Below are positions 7,942 through 16,670 of a stretch of 54,202 nucleotides of DNA, piece by piece. The stretch comes from Paracoccaceae bacterium (GTDB lineage: Bacteria > Pseudomonadota > Alphaproteobacteria > Rhodobacterales > Rhodobacteraceae): the NCBI GenBank assembly GCA_014879735.1, contig JACSRN010000075.1, positions 1-54,202 of the forward strand, given 5' to 3'. Position 1 is the first letter of the stretch; the number at the start of each line of letters is the position of its first letter. The position numbers and the translations under genes are program-made. Below the pieces are notes generated by a model that saw nothing but the letters and a program-made list of their open reading frames with translations, was not told the origin of the DNA and searched no databases.

Positions 7942-9173
7942 CACGCCACAGTCTGATGCCGGTTCACCGCCGTCTCAATGCGACTTTTTGACGGGGCTCG
8001 GCCGGCATAGCGGCGCGCAAGCGTCTCGGCCCCGGCGGTGATCCGGAAATAGTCATAGTCGCCGGGCCGGTCGAAGGCACAGAGATACTGGAAATGCAGC
8101 CGGAGCCAGTGCCGTCTCAGCGCCCGCCAGCGCTCGGGCGACAGCGTCCGGGTGAAGGCGGCCGAGATGACCAGCGGCCAGCGCTTGTTTGGCGGGGCAA
8201 CCCCCGTCACCGCCACCGGATCGCACAGCGCAAAGGCGCAGCCATCGCCCGGCGCGGTGACATCGAGCCAGAACAGCTCGTCGCGGGCCGAGAGATAGCG
8301 CAGGTCGGCACGCAGCCGCGTGGCGCGCGGCAGGAACGAGACCATGGGCACCACCTGCCCCAGGGTCAGGAAGGCCAGCGCCGGGCGCTGCGCCGGCAGC
8401 CCGTCGCGGATCAGGTCGGCCAGGATCGACACGCCAAGATGCGCCCCCGATGAATGGCCGACGACCAGCACCTCGTCCCAATCGCCTGCCATGGCATCGC
8501 GAATCCGGATGCGCAATTCGGCCATCCGGGCTTCCAGCTCGGGCGGGTTGGCGCCGCCGGCCTGTGCGGAATAGGCATAGTCATGCATCAGATACCAGGC
8601 ATAGATCTTGTTGTCATGGGCGCGAAACCAGCGCAGCCCCAGGATCACGACCGCCACAAGGACCGCCAGGCCCGGCAACCAATGGGTGAAATGTGCAACC
8701 AGCCAGCCCAGCACCCCGCCCACCGCCAGGCAAAGCACCAGTTGCAGCAGCAGGATGGCCACCGGGTAAAGCGCCGCGATCGTCGGCCCCTTCCGCAGCC
8801 CCACCAGCCGGAACAGCGCGCCGGAGCCGATATAGGCCCAGGCCGTGCGCAGAAGCTGCAGATAGGTGGCAGGAATCGTGGTCGACATCGAATCGCGCAC
8901 GATGTCGGACCAGACCAGCACATCGAACTCGGCCGCGGTCGGGGCACCGTCGATCAGCCCGTCCACATGCCAGCCATAGCTGCCCTTGCCCGGCCGCGGC
9001 CGCAGATGCAGTGCATAGCCCGAGATCGCGGCCTGGTCGGCGCCCTCCTTGCGGTACATCTCGCGGTAGCGGCGCGGGTGGGTCGGGTCGTAGCCCGGAA
9101 TGTAGAACACCCTGCGGCGAAAGACCTTCGCCAGCGCCTCGACCCCCGGTCCATCCGATATCTGATGCTTCAT
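7941..9173 (-). CDS. membrane alpha/beta hydrolase-like protein
   Basis: About 410 residues with an unusual order. An N-terminal strand RVFYIPGYDP opens the fold. Two hydrophobic helices at about 131-155 and 165-182 follow, then a hydrolase half with the nucleophile elbow VVGHSSGAHLG (Ser near 241). A possible catalytic acid lies in the ARDELFWLD region; the histidine is not certain. The helical hairpin inside the fold suggests a membrane-attached lipase or esterase. The frame opens earlier, but ATG 9173 has AGGA at a suitable distance and begins the conserved sequence. It overlaps the P450 start (TGATG), and ccdA ends 55 bases upstream. I do not recognise a named family beyond alpha/beta hydrolase. 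Confidence 0.7.
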   Translation of the reverse strand: MKHQISDGPGVEALAKVFRRRVFYIPGYDPTHPRRYREMYRKEGADQAAISGYALHLRPRPGKGSYGWHVDGLIDGAPTAAEFDVLVWSDIVRDSMSTTIPATYLQLLRTAWAYIGSGALFRLVGLRKGPTIAALYPVAILLLQLVLCLAVGGVLGWLVAHFTHWLPGLAVLVAVVILGLRWFRAHDNKIYAWYLMHDYAYSAQAGGANPPELEARMAELRIRIRDAMAGDWDEVLVVGHSSGAHLGVSILADLIRDGLPAQRPALAFLTLGQVVPMVSFLPRATRLRADLRYLSARDELFWLDVTAPGDGCAFALCDPVAVTGVAPPNKRWPLVISAAFTRTLSPERWRALRRHWLRLHFQYLCAFDRPGDYDYFRITAGAETLARRYAGRAPSKSRIETAVNRHQTVA

Positions 9174-9228
9174 TCCGCCCATCCTGACCGCGAAGGATGA
9201 CGGAAAACTTGGGCGGAAATAAGGGGAA

Positions 9229-9987
9229 TCAGCCGGGCTGCGGGATCCCCAGTTCCTCGAACCCTTCAAGCAACCAGAAGCTGAAATCGGTGAAGGCGCC
9301 GGTCAGCATCGCAAGGCCGACCAGGATCAGGAGCCCGCCCATCGCCCGCTCGATCCATTTCATATGGCGCTTCAGCCGGGTCATCAGGCCCATCGACCGC
9401 TCGACGAACAGCGCGGCAAGCAGGAAGGGCAGGCCGAGACCGAGAGCATAAACGGCAAGCAGCAGGGTGCCGCGCTGGACCGAGCTTTCCTGTGCGGCCA
9501 GCGACAGGATGGTGCCAAGCTGCGGGCCGATGCAGGGCGTCCAGCCCGCAGCAAAGGCCAGGCCGAGAACGAAGGCACCAAAGGCCGATCCGCCCTGATC
9601 GCCCGCATCGAGCCGCAGGTCGCGGTCAAGGAAAGGAATGCGGAACACGCCAAGGAAATGCAGGCCGAAGATGATGATCACCACGCCGGCGATGCGCGAG
9701 AACAGCGTCTGGTTCGCCAGGAAAAAGGCGCCGAAGGCCGAGATGGTGAAGCCGAGAAGCAGGAAGATCGTCGACAGGCCAAGCACGAAGAACAGCGCTG
9801 GCAGCAGGATGCGTCGGCGCGCAGCACCGCCCTGGCGCATCTCGGCCATGGAAATCCCGCCCATATAGGCCAGATAGGGCGGCACCACCGGCAGGACACA
9901 GGGTGAAAGGAAGGACAGGATCCCCGCGGTCAGCGCGACCAGCAGAGAGGGCAGCAGACTGGCTTCGAAGAGGTCGATCCCGAACAT
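9229..9987 (-). CDS. ccdA: cytochrome c biogenesis protein CcdA
   Basis: A polytopic inner-membrane protein of 252 residues that carries reducing equivalents from cytoplasmic thioredoxin to the periplasm for cytochrome c maturation. The two redox cysteines lie in the expected helices, SPCVLPVVPPYLAY (about residue 30) and WTPCIGPQLGTIL (about residue 148). About six hydrophobic segments form the DsbD/CcdA transmembrane domain. There is no DsbD-type periplasmic domain. It could share a transcript with the hydrolase and P450 genes 55 bases downstream, although no functional link is evident. Confidence 0.93.
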   Translation of the reverse strand: MFGIDLFEASLLPSLLVALTAGILSFLSPCVLPVVPPYLAYMGGISMAEMRQGGAARRRILLPALFFVLGLSTIFLLLGFTISAFGAFFLANQTLFSRIAGVVIIIFGLHFLGVFRIPFLDRDLRLDAGDQGGSAFGAFVLGLAFAAGWTPCIGPQLGTILSLAAQESSVQRGTLLLAVYALGLGLPFLLAALFVERSMGLMTRLKRHMKWIERAMGGLLILVGLAMLTGAFTDFSFWLLEGFEELGIPQPG

Positions 9988-10106
9988 GGGTTCTGTCTAG
10001 CCTGCCCGCAGGCGCCCGTCACCGGGGCTTTGCATCACGAAGCCGGCATGGAGCTGACACATTCGGTCGCAGCCGTTTCGCGGGCGCAGCCTCGGCGGCG
10101 GCGCTG

Positions 10107-10143
10107 GGGTGCAGGACGGAACGGGACGGCCCGCCCTGCACCC
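10107..10143 (-). terminator. GC hairpin after rne
   Basis: A perfect 9-bp inverted repeat, GGGTGCAGG (10107-10115) and CCTGCACCC (10135-10143), starts 6 bases beyond the rne stop. The 19-base loop can pair further. There is no T-tract on either strand, so it may protect the 3' end or assist factor-dependent termination rather than act as a classical terminator. Confidence 0.45.
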
Positions 10144-10148
10144 GTTTC

Positions 10149-13013
10149 TCAGCGGCCGAGCGACCACCAGCCCTTGCGGCGCGGTCGGCTGGCGGCGTCG
10201 TCGTCGGCCACCGCCTCGGCGGCCGGCTCGGGCACCCTGGACGCCTCACCCGGGTCGACCAGGGCAACCTCCGCCACGGCACGGCCGGGGTCGGGCTGCA
10301 GCGCGGGCAGATCGGTCGGGGCGGCCGCTGTCGGTTCCGGCGCAGCCGGGGCGACGGGCGCATCGGTCGCCACCTCGACCAGGGTCTCGGCCACCGTCAC
10401 CTCGGCCGGGCCGACCTCCGCAACTGCAACTGCAACCTCGGTCGCGGCCTTCTTCGCGGCCTTCGGCTTCGCGCTGCGGCTGCGCTTCTTCGGGGCGGCT
10501 GCGGCTTCCGCGGCGGCGGCTTCCACCGCAGGAGGGGCTTCAGCCACCGCTTCCTGGGCGGGTGCGGCCTCGGCAACGGCCTTGCTGCTGCGCGGCTTGC
10601 GGGTCCGCTTGGGCTTGGCCGGGGCGGCCTCGGCCTCGACCGCGGCTTCGGCCACCGTCTCGTCCCGGGCCGAGGCCGCCTCGGCCACCGCCTCGGTCAC
10701 GGGCAGCGCTTCGACCACGGCTTCCACCGTCGCGATCACGACCTCGACGTCGTCATCGGTGCCGTCGCCATCCTCGCCGTCATCGCCGCCGTTCGCGGCA
10801 CCCGGCTCGTCACGGCCACCGCCCCGACGGCGGCGGCGGCGGCGGCGCTTCTTCTTGCCACCCTGCCCGTCGCCCGCCTCCGCCCTTGCGGCCGAACCCG
10901 GGGTCTCGGTCTCGTCGACATCCTCCACCTCTTCCGCCTCATCGAGATCAAGGTCGAGATCCTCGTCCTCGTCCTCATCGACCGGCGCGCCCATCAGCCC
11001 GGCATGCCCCGAGATCACCGCCGAGGGTTCGGGCAGCGTGCGCGTCGCGGTCTTGAACTTGTCCAGCGTATAATCGGGCGAGACCAGTGCGGGATCGGCC
11101 TCGATCCGCACCGCCATGCCAAAGCGCGCCTCGATCAGCGCGACATGCTCGCGCTTGTGGTTGAAGAGATAGTTGACGATCCCGACCGGCGCCTTGAGCA
11201 GCACCTCTTTCGAGCGCTTCCGCGTGCCTTCCTCTTCCAGCGCGCGCAGGATGGTCAGCGCCATGCTGTCGTCCGAGCGGATCAGCCCGGTGCCATGGCA
11301 ATGCGGGCAGGGCTGGGTGGTGGATTCCAGCATGCCGGGGCGCAGGCGCTGCCGGCTCATCTCCAGCAGGCCAAAGCCCGAGATGCGGCCAACCTGGATG
11401 CGGGCGCGGTCGGTCTTCAGCCGGTCCTTCAGCCGCTTTTCGACAGCGGCATTGTTGCGCCGCTCCTCCATGTCGATGAAGTCGATAACGATCAACCCCG
11501 CCAGGTCGCGCAGGCGCAGTTGCCGGGCGATTTCCTCGGCCGCCTCGAGGTTGGTCTTGAGCGCGGTGTCCTCGATCGAGCCTTCCTTGGTCGCCCGGCC
11601 CGAGTTCACGTCGATCGCAACCAGCGCCTCGGTCACGCCGATGACGATATAGCCGCCGGATTTCAGTTGCACGACCGGGTTGAACATGCCGGCAAGGTAG
11701 CTTTCCACCTGATAGCGGGCGAAAAGCGGCATCGGTTCCTCGTAGCGCTTCACCTGCTTGGCATGGCTGGGCATGATCATGCGCATGAAGTCCTTGGCGG
11801 TGCGATAGCCCGCCTCGCCTTCCACCAGCACCTCGTCGATCTCGCGCGAGTAGAGATCGCGGATCGTGCGCTTGATCAGGTCGCCTTCCTCGTAGATCGC
11901 CGCCGGCGCGATCGAGCGCAACGTCAGGTCGCGCACCTGTTCCCACAGCCGCATGAGATATTCATAGTCGCGCCGGATCTCTGCCTTGGTGCGCTTTGCG
12001 CCAGCGGTGCGGATGATCAGGCCGGCACCTTCCGGCACCTCCATCTCGGCGGCGATTTCCTTCAGCTTCTTGCGGTCGGCCGCATTGGTGATCTTGCGGC
12101 TGATGCCGCCGCCGCGCGCCGTGTTCGGCATCAGGACGCAGTAGCGGCCGGCAAGCGAAAGATAGGTGGTCAGCGCCGCACCCTTGTTGCCGCGTTCCTC
12201 CTTCACGACCTGGACCAGCATGATCTGCCGGACCTTGACCACTTCCTGAATCTTGTAGCGGCGCGGGCGCGGGCGCTTGGGCGCGGCGATTTCCTCGGCC
12301 ACGTCTTCTTCGGCGACCGATTCGATCTCTTCATCGGTGTCGCTTGCATGGTCGACGGCGCGATAGGCCGTCGAACCGGCGCCGTTTTCCGCGGCGGCAT
12401 CGCCGTGATGGTCGTGGCTGTCATGCCCTTCGCCATCGCGGCCCTCATGCCGTCCCTCGTGGTCGGCGGCGGCCTCGTCGTCCTGCGCGGCCTCACGGCC
12501 GCCGGCGTATTGCCCCGCGCCGGTCGTGGCCTGCGGTCCCGCGCCTTCGCTTTCATAGGCGGCGATTCCGCCGTCCTCCGCGTCCTCGTCGAGATCGATC
12601 ACCGCCATGCCGGAGGGGCCTTGCGCCGAAACGGCCGGATCGGCGGGCGCGCGTTCGGCGCGCGGCGTCGGGCGCGGCGGGCGGCGGCGCGAGCGGCGGT
12701 TCTCTTCCTCTTCCTCGGCCCGGGCAAGAGCGCGCTCTTCCTCGATCAGCGCTTTGCGATCCGCGACGGGGATCTGGTAATAGTCCGGATGGATTTCCGC
12801 GAAGGCAAGGAAACCATGCCGGTTTCCGCCATAATCCACGAAGGCCGCCTGCAGCGAGGGTTCGACCCGCGTCACCTTGGCAAGGTAGATGTTCCCCGCC
12901 AGTTGCCGCTTGTTTACCGTTTCGAAGTCGAATTCTTCAACCTTGTTGCCGTCCACCACCACGACCCGGGTCTCTTCCGGATGTGTGGCGTCGATAAGCA
13001 TCTTCTTTGCCAT
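10149..13013 (-). CDS. rne: ribonuclease E
   Basis: The single-strand endoribonuclease that drives mRNA decay and rRNA/tRNA processing. It has 954 residues. An S1 domain begins near residue 35 (GNIYLAKVTRVEPSLQAAFVDYG) but is split by a charged low-complexity insert at about 95-250, typical of alphaproteobacterial RNase E. The DNase I-like catalytic core carries metal-binding Asp residues in AIDVNSG and LIVIDFIDM. The zinc-link motif CPHCHGTG joins the dimer. The C-terminal third is disordered, with an arginine-rich patch, KKKRRRRRRRR, and Ala/Glu/Pro-rich sequence to SRPRRKGWWSLGR; such tails scaffold degradosome partners. The long leader suggests autoregulation. Confidence 0.95.
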   Translation of the reverse strand: MAKKMLIDATHPEETRVVVVDGNKVEEFDFETVNKRQLAGNIYLAKVTRVEPSLQAAFVDYGGNRHGFLAFAEIHPDYYQIPVADRKALIEEERALARAEEEEENRRSRRRPPRPTPRAERAPADPAVSAQGPSGMAVIDLDEDAEDGGIAAYESEGAGPQATTGAGQYAGGREAAQDDEAAADHEGRHEGRDGEGHDSHDHHGDAAAENGAGSTAYRAVDHASDTDEEIESVAEEDVAEEIAAPKRPRPRRYKIQEVVKVRQIMLVQVVKEERGNKGAALTTYLSLAGRYCVLMPNTARGGGISRKITNAADRKKLKEIAAEMEVPEGAGLIIRTAGAKRTKAEIRRDYEYLMRLWEQVRDLTLRSIAPAAIYEEGDLIKRTIRDLYSREIDEVLVEGEAGYRTAKDFMRMIMPSHAKQVKRYEEPMPLFARYQVESYLAGMFNPVVQLKSGGYIVIGVTEALVAIDVNSGRATKEGSIEDTALKTNLEAAEEIARQLRLRDLAGLIVIDFIDMEERRNNAAVEKRLKDRLKTDRARIQVGRISGFGLLEMSRQRLRPGMLESTTQPCPHCHGTGLIRSDDSMALTILRALEEEGTRKRSKEVLLKAPVGIVNYLFNHKREHVALIEARFGMAVRIEADPALVSPDYTLDKFKTATRTLPEPSAVISGHAGLMGAPVDEDEDEDLDLDLDEAEEVEDVDETETPGSAARAEAGDGQGGKKKRRRRRRRRGGGRDEPGAANGGDDGEDGDGTDDDVEVVIATVEAVVEALPVTEAVAEAASARDETVAEAAVEAEAAPAKPKRTRKPRSSKAVAEAAPAQEAVAEAPPAVEAAAAEAAAAPKKRSRSAKPKAAKKAATEVAVAVAEVGPAEVTVAETLVEVATDAPVAPAAPEPTAAAPTDLPALQPDPGRAVAEVALVDPGEASRVPEPAAEAVADDDAASRPRRKGWWSLGR

Positions 13014-13424
13014 GCTGTTCCATTGCGCCCCGGGCGCAAGAGGCCTCCGGGCGGCGCCAATGGCGCGCCTGGCGGCGATTCATACGGTTGGGGGCGGCTT
13101 GTCTGTGCGTAAGGGCCGGGCGCAGCTGCGTGGACGCTGCCCGGTGGGCAGTCCTCGCCTCGGTCTGCAATGCTCGCGCGCCTCATCGCGGTTCACGTCA
13201 AGGGAGCCGGTCTGGCCCCCCGCCTTTTCGCGCCTCGGGACCGCCGGTCATGGCCGGCCCCTCGGGCAATGTGCACGGCCTTGCGACCGATCCGGCTCCC
13301 CCGACTCTTGCGGCGCGACGCTTCGCACCCGGCAGAAGTGGAGGAGAGAATTCCACGGGCAGCCCCACGGGGCGCCTCCGGCAGACCCTAAGGCGAAAGC
13401 CGGGGCAAGGGCAATGGCAAAACG
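13014..13424 (-). other. rne leader and upstream region, no gene
   Basis: About 410 bases lie between cbiZ and rne, both on the minus strand. The best promoter element is a TTGACG -35 hexamer at 13201-13196 without a clear -10. If used, it would give an rne leader of roughly 140-160 bases. Several GC-rich inverted repeats lie inside it, including GGCGCC- and GGCGCGCC-type pairs near 13055-13075. RNase E leaders in other bacteria mediate feedback by their own structure. I see no credible coding frame. Confidence 0.4.
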
Positions 13425-14105
13425 TCAGGGCTGTGGTGCCGGGCCCGCCTGCCCCGCGCGTTCGCCGCGTGCACCGTCGCGCCAGCGCCGCCAGTCGGTC
13501 GCCGCGCGGCCGATCACCTCGCGTACGGCGGCGCCAATGGCCTCGCCCACGGCGGTGTGCAATCCGGCATAGCGCTGATCGCCGGGCGGGCAGGCCAGCG
13601 CGACGCAATCGGTGCCCGTGCCCGTCGCCCTGCCGCTGGCCAGGTGCAGATCGGCATCCATCAGCGCCGCGGTGCGCGCCTGCACGGCAATGCTCATCGC
13701 CTCAAGCTGCGCCGTCTCGGTCAATGCGACATCGGTCGCGACCAGCAGGTTGATCGTGCCGTAGTCGGCGCCATGCCAGGGCAGGCGACGGCCCACCGCC
13801 TCGGCGTTCGACAGGCCCAGCGTCGCCACGCAATCGGCGCTTGCGCCCTCGACGCTGGCCTGCGCCCGGTCCCAACTGCCGATATCGCGCGAGGTCAGCA
13901 TGCCGACGGCGCCGGGATCGGGCATTTCACCGGCAAGCCAGCCCTCTGCGTCGAAGCCCGGGACCAGATCGGCGTTGCGCACCTCGCGCCACAGCACGAG
14001 GCCGGTCGTCCGCCACCCCCCGCCATGGGGCGCCCAGCTCAGGACGCGCATCGGCGCCGGCAGCCGCGCCCGAAGCCAGGGCCGCGAAAGCGTGACCTCG
14101 ATCAC
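13425..14105 (-). CDS. cbiZ: adenosylcobinamide amidohydrolase
   Basis: CbiZ cleaves the aminopropanol arm of adenosylcobinamide, or of pseudocobalamin-type corrinoids, to give adenosylcobyric acid, allowing imported corrinoids to be rebuilt with the preferred lower base. The 226-residue product shows the family's NGLT-like segment as VGMLTSRDIGSW, plus CVATLGLSNAEAVG, the TINLLVATDVALT strand and TGTGTDCVALACP near the C-terminus. A basic low-complexity tail follows. The start is GTG, overlapping the btuD stop as GTGA. It is the last gene of the btuB-F-C-D-cbiZ operon, the context known for cbiZ in Rhodobacter sphaeroides relatives. Confidence 0.9.
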   Translation of the reverse strand: MIEVTLSRPWLRARLPAPMRVLSWAPHGGGWRTTGLVLWREVRNADLVPGFDAEGWLAGEMPDPGAVGMLTSRDIGSWDRAQASVEGASADCVATLGLSNAEAVGRRLPWHGADYGTINLLVATDVALTETAQLEAMSIAVQARTAALMDADLHLASGRATGTGTDCVALACPPGDQRYAGLHTAVGEAIGAAVREVIGRAATDWRRWRDGARGERAGQAGPAPQP

Positions 14106-14845
14106 CGGATCACCCCAAGCGGCTGGAACACCGGGCCATCAGGGGTTTCGGCGTGAAAGCCGCGGATGCCGAAGACCTCGGCCAGCCGGACCTCGGTCAG
14201 CACCTCGCGCGGCGTGCCATCGGCGGCCAGCCGGCCACGGTGCAGCAGGATCAGCCGGCTGCAATGCCGCGCGGCAAGGCCCAGGTCATGGATCGAGGCG
14301 ATCACCGCCCTGCCCTCGCCGGCCAGGCCGGCAAAGACCTGCATCGCGCGGATCTGCGCCTCGGGGTCCAGGCCTGCGACGGGTTCGTCGGCGATCAGCA
14401 GCGGCGTCTCCTGTGCCAGGGCCCGGGCGATCAGCACACGCGCCTGTTCGCCACCCGACAGCGCCGTCGCGATGCGGCCACGGTAGCCGTCCAGCCCCAT
14501 CCGCGCCAGCGCAAGCGCCACCGCCGGATGGCCCGGATCCGCCGCACCATGCGGCGCGCGGCCAAGGGCCACCAGCGTCTCGACGCTGACCGGCCAGGCG
14601 ATCTCGCGGCCCTGCGGCAGGAAGGCCGCCGCCCGCGCCCGCGCGCCGGGCGCCAGCGCCGCCAGCGACGAGTGCCCGCCGATCGGCAACAGTCCCAGCG
14701 CCCCGCGCAGAAGCGAGGTCTTGCCGGCGCCGTTCGGGCCGAGAAGGCCGACGAACTCGCCCTCGTCCACCCGCAGCGTCACGCCATCGAGCACCGGGCG
14801 GGTGCCGCGCCGCACGGTCAGCGCGTCGAGCGCCATCAGCGTCAT
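14102..14845 (-). CDS. btuD: vitamin B12 ABC transporter ATPase
   Basis: The 247-residue ATP-binding subunit of the corrinoid importer. Walker A is GPNGAGKT at 36-43, the signature LSGGEQARV is in the second half, Walker B is PLLIADEP, and the switch histidine is in ASIHDLGLAARH. It is of the FecE/BtuD class that pairs with large ten-helix permeases. The ATG at 14845 overlaps the btuC stop as ATGA, and a second in-frame ATG follows three codons later. It works with BtuC and BtuF at the inner membrane, under the upstream cobalamin riboswitch. Confidence 0.9.
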   Translation of the reverse strand: MTLMALDALTVRRGTRPVLDGVTLRVDEGEFVGLLGPNGAGKTSLLRGALGLLPIGGHSSLAALAPGARARAAAFLPQGREIAWPVSVETLVALGRAPHGAADPGHPAVALALARMGLDGYRGRIATALSGGEQARVLIARALAQETPLLIADEPVAGLDPEAQIRAMQVFAGLAGEGRAVIASIHDLGLAARHCSRLILLHRGRLAADGTPREVLTEVRLAEVFGIRGFHAETPDGPVFQPLGVIR

Positions 14846-15825
14846 GCCTCGACCCTCCGCATCGACCAGATGAGTTGCAGGAAGAACGGCGCGCCGACCA
14901 GCGCCGTCAGGACCCCCAGCTTCAGATCGGCATCGGGTGCGATCAGCCTGGTGCCGATATCGGCCGCCAGCAGCATGGCAGCCCCCCCCAGCGCCGAGGC
15001 TGGCAGCAGCGCCGAAGGCCGTGCCCCGACAAGGCGGCGCAGCAGATGCGGCACGACAAGACCGATGAATCCCACCGCCCCGGCCACGGCCGTGGCCGCC
15101 CCGACCGTGGCCGCCGTGCCGAGGATGACCCCCAGCCGCAGTCGCGGCAGGTTCACGCCCAGGCTCTGCGCCGCATCCTCGCCCAGCGTCAGCGCATCGA
15201 GCCCCCGCCCCAGCGACAGAAGCACCAGGCCGCCGCCCAGGATGAAGGGTGCGGCCAGCGCGACATGCGTCATCGAGCGGTCGGCCAGCGACCCCATCAT
15301 CCAGTAGACGATCTCCATCCCCGCAAAGGGGTTGGGTGACAGGTTCAGGACCAGCGACATCAGCGCCGCCGCCAGCGCGGAAATGGCAATCCCCGCCAGG
15401 ATCAGCGCCAGAGCCCCGCCCCGCGGCCCGGCCAGCAGCAGGATCAGCGCCACCGCGATCCCCGCGCCGGCCAGCGCTGACAGCGGCAGCGCCAGCGCGA
15501 CGGCCGCCGCCGCCCCGGTCTGCAGCGCGATCACCGCCCCCAGCGCGGCCGAGGCCGAGACGCCGATCAGCCCCGGTTCGGCCAGCGGATTGCGCAGATA
15601 GCCCTGCATCGCCGCCCCCGACAGGCCCAGCGCGGCACCGGCCAGGAGGCCCAGGATCGCCCGCGGCAAGCGGATCTCGCGCATCACCAGCACCACCGGC
15701 CCGCCCTCGCCGCGAAACAGCGCAGCCAGGCTGTCGCCAAACCCGATGCCCGCCGGGCCGATCAGCAGCGACGCCACGAAAAGCGCGGCAACCAGCAGCG
15801 CCAGCAGGAAGAAGACGGATTTCAC
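14842..15825 (-). CDS. btuC: vitamin B12 ABC transporter permease
   Basis: A 327-residue FecCD/BtuC-type permease, very hydrophobic with about ten predicted membrane segments. Family signatures are REIRLPRAILGLLAGAALGLSGAAMQGYLRNPLAEPGLIG split over helices 2 and 3, and the coupling region VGFIGLVVPHLLRRLVG that contacts the ATPase. It forms the inner-membrane channel for corrinoids delivered by BtuF. It overlaps both neighbours by four bases, so it is tightly coupled within the btu operon. Confidence 0.92.
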   Translation of the reverse strand: MKSVFFLLALLVAALFVASLLIGPAGIGFGDSLAALFRGEGGPVVLVMREIRLPRAILGLLAGAALGLSGAAMQGYLRNPLAEPGLIGVSASAALGAVIALQTGAAAAVALALPLSALAGAGIAVALILLLAGPRGGALALILAGIAISALAAALMSLVLNLSPNPFAGMEIVYWMMGSLADRSMTHVALAAPFILGGGLVLLSLGRGLDALTLGEDAAQSLGVNLPRLRLGVILGTAATVGAATAVAGAVGFIGLVVPHLLRRLVGARPSALLPASALGGAAMLLAADIGTRLIAPDADLKLGVLTALVGAPFFLQLIWSMRRVEA

Positions 15826-16670
15826 GGCAGCGCCTCGCGCGCAGCACCCATCGCCGCCATGGCGTCAAGCAGCGCCGGCGTGCCGCAGATCCAGTCGGCA
15901 TCGGTCGTCACCGCCACGCCCGCAGTCCGGCGCAGCGCTGCCAGCGCAGGATGGGCCAGGATCTCTTCGGACCGCGAGGCGCCGGGATAGGGCGTCGAGG
16001 TCACGATCAGCCGCGGCTCTGCCATCACCAGCCGTTCGAGCGGCAGCGTACCGCCGCCCGTCAAGCCTGCCTCGGCCCCGACATTCCGAAATCCGGTATG
16101 GCCCAGCACATCGTCGGCCAGCGTCCCCTCCCCCGCGGTATAGCCGTTGGGATAGTAGAGCGCGGCGCTGACCGGCGGAAGGTCGGAAGACAGCGCCGCA
16201 AGCCCGGCCTCGAACCGGGCGGCCAGCGCCTCGCCTTCGGCTGCACGCCCCAGCGCCACGGCGACCTCGCGAATTTGCGGCGCCACCTCCGACAGCGCAT
16301 TCACCGGCGGCAGTTGCACCACCGGCACGCCGAGTTGCCGCAGCAGATCCACCGCCGCGACCGAGGTATAGGTTCCGGCCAGCACCAGATCGGGCCGCAT
16401 CATATAGACCTCTTCGGCCTGCCCGTGGTTCGCGCGATAGGCCTGCGCCGCCTCGACCATGGCCGAGGACAGCGGATCGGTCGCCATGTGGCTGACCGAT
16501 ACCAGTTGCCCCGGCGCGGCCAGCAGCATGGCAAGCTGGTCGGTGCAGAGGTTCATCGAGACGACCCGGGCCGGAGGCTGCGCCGTCTCGGCCGCGGCCG
16601 GGCCCGCCCCGCCCAGGGCGAGGCAGAGCACCGCCGCGAGCCGGTCAGAACCGCGTCTTGATCCCGACAT
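15822..16670 (-). CDS. btuF: corrinoid-binding periplasmic protein
   Basis: An ABC substrate-binding protein of 282 residues of the helical-backbone (BtuF/FecB) class. A signal peptide with a twin-arginine-like start (SRRGSDRLAAVLCLALGG) is followed by cleavage near AAA-ETA. The mature protein has the family motifs VVSMNLCTDQLAMLL, DPLSS and RPDLVLAGTYTS. It would pass corrinoids from BtuB to BtuC in the periplasm. The start at 16670 lies 26 bases inside the end of btuB. Earlier ATGs lie deeper in btuB and are less likely. Ligand identity rests on operon context. Confidence 0.88.
   Translation of the reverse strand: MSGSRRGSDRLAAVLCLALGGAGPAAAETAQPPARVVSMNLCTDQLAMLLAAPGQLVSVSHMATDPLSSAMVEAAQAYRANHGQAEEVYMMRPDLVLAGTYTSVAAVDLLRQLGVPVVQLPPVNALSEVAPQIREVAVALGRAAEGEALAARFEAGLAALSSDLPPVSAALYYPNGYTAGEGTLADDVLGHTGFRNVGAEAGLTGGGTLPLERLVMAEPRLIVTSTPYPGASRSEEILAHPALAALRRTAGVAVTTDADWICGTPALLDAMAAMGAAREALP

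Noticed and set aside
9903-13112. 1069-residue plus-strand open frame opposite rne
   Set aside because: It is the mirror of the RNase E coding phase in GC-rich DNA. The translation is Gly/Arg/His-rich without motifs, while the minus strand carries full RNase E signatures.
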